Part shown: positions 63,731 to 64,000 of the stretch, one piece after another
Layout of the letters: every line of letters begins with the position of its first letter
Position numbering within the stretch: the first letter of the stretch is position 1
Assembly: GCA_030147805.1 (NCBI GenBank)
Contig: JASBUR010000038.1
Coordinates: 1-64,000 of the forward strand
DNA from: Sphingomonadaceae bacterium
GTDB lineage: Bacteria > Pseudomonadota > Alphaproteobacteria > Sphingomonadales > Sphingomonadaceae
Direction of reading: 5' to 3'
Length of the DNA stretch: 64,000 nucleotides
Position numbers and translations under genes: made by a program
The notes under the pieces: model-generated
Seen by the model: the letters and a program-made list of their open reading frames with translations, nothing else
Told to the model about the DNA's origin: nothing
Databases searched by the model: none

Positions 63731-64000
63731 TCAGGCGCGCGGCATCGCGTCCTGCGAGCGGCGGCGCAGATAGAGGCCGTAGATCACCGACAGCATCGTC
63801 GCGAACAGGACCCATTGCACCGCATAGCCGCGGTGGCTGTTGGCGATGGTATCGGGGCCCGGCGGCGCCTCGGCGGCGAGCGCGCCGACGGGGGTTTCGG
63901 ACACCAGCAGGAATACCGGCGCGCCGTCGCGCGGCACCAGCCGCCCGGTAAAGGCGGCGCCGGGCGCCACGCCGACGCGGGCGGTCGGGTCGGTCGCCAC
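63731..64000 (-). CDS. SURF1 family protein, C-terminal part; 5' end outside window
   Basis: Eighty-nine residues are visible. The segment PPGPDTIANSHRGYAVQWVLFATMLSVIYGLYLRRR matches the conserved SURF1 ending (NxHxxYAxxW followed by the second membrane helix). SURF1 helps assemble heme-copper cytochrome oxidase. The gene runs off the right edge of the window, so its start is not known. Confidence 0.85.
   Translation of the reverse strand: MATDPTARVGVAPGAAFTGRLVPRDGAPVFLLVSETPVGALAAEAPPGPDTIANSHRGYAVQWVLFATMLSVIYGLYLRRRSQDAMPRA

Overview
The window looks like a chromosomal segment of a GC-rich alphaproteobacterium of the Sphingomonadales (Sphingomonas/Novosphingobium/Sphingobium type). The evidence is a very high GC third-codon bias, a TonB-dependent receptor inside a catabolic cluster, a CarD regulator, and a housekeeping right end ordered M23 peptidase, methyltransferase, M16 peptidase, threonine synthase, SURF1. 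No tRNA, rRNA, CRISPR array, insertion sequence or prophage was recognised.

Left catabolic region (990-13151): after the 3' part of a RibB-type riboflavin gene there is a regulated accessory cluster. It holds a D-aminoacylase-like amidohydrolase, a Coq4-family protein, a DapA-fold protein that lacks the Schiff-base lysine, a GntR/FCD regulator, a nitroreductase, a TonB-dependent receptor, an amidohydrolase-2 enzyme, a small orphan plus an SDR, an MFS carrier and an FMN reductase. A similar AT-rich 14-bp element lies upstream of several of these genes and also upstream of the next operon, which suggests one regulon.

Central operon (13504-27318): fifteen tightly packed, often ATGA-overlapping genes. 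It starts with ipdA-ipdB-crotonase-ipdC-echA20, a set that closely resembles the actinobacterial module opening rings C and D of steroids (HIP pathway). It continues with a pair of acyl-CoA dehydrogenases, two different acyl-CoA ligases, another crotonase, an Ltp2-like thiolase-fold aldolase with a DUF35 partner, a 51-residue small protein and two SDRs. The inferred job is CoA-dependent breakdown of a polycyclic steroid or terpenoid-like acid. The early steroid ring A/B genes are not in the window.

Satellite catabolic genes (27315-36320): an SDR plus a luciferase-like flavin monooxygenase divergent from a LysR regulator, an HSL-type esterase, a long DmdC-type acyl-CoA dehydrogenase with a 17beta-HSD4-like SDR, and a TetR gene divergent from a cytochrome P450 with its [2Fe-2S] ferredoxin. 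A perfect palindromic operator sits between tetR and the P450.

Storage and lipid region (36557-47075): short PhaE-like and class III PhaC-like proteins, a GNAT enzyme, a GreA/B-type factor, a VOC protein, an alpha/beta hydrolase, a phasin, a wax ester synthase/DGAT, and a self-sufficient P450-reductase fusion (CYP102/BM3 type) coupled to a saccharopine-dehydrogenase-like oxidoreductase.

Right end (47393-64000): mostly housekeeping genes. These are an S9 peptidase, a histidine phosphatase, NnrD, MgtE, DUF1489, a DUF2807 adhesin-like protein, CarD, FdxA, an S4-domain RNA-binding protein, an SUV3-like helicase, an M23 peptidase, an rRNA-type methyltransferase, an M16 peptidase, ThrC and the C-terminus of SURF1. 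Dispersed GTCATCCCCGC hairpins punctuate the region from 40455 to 53191.
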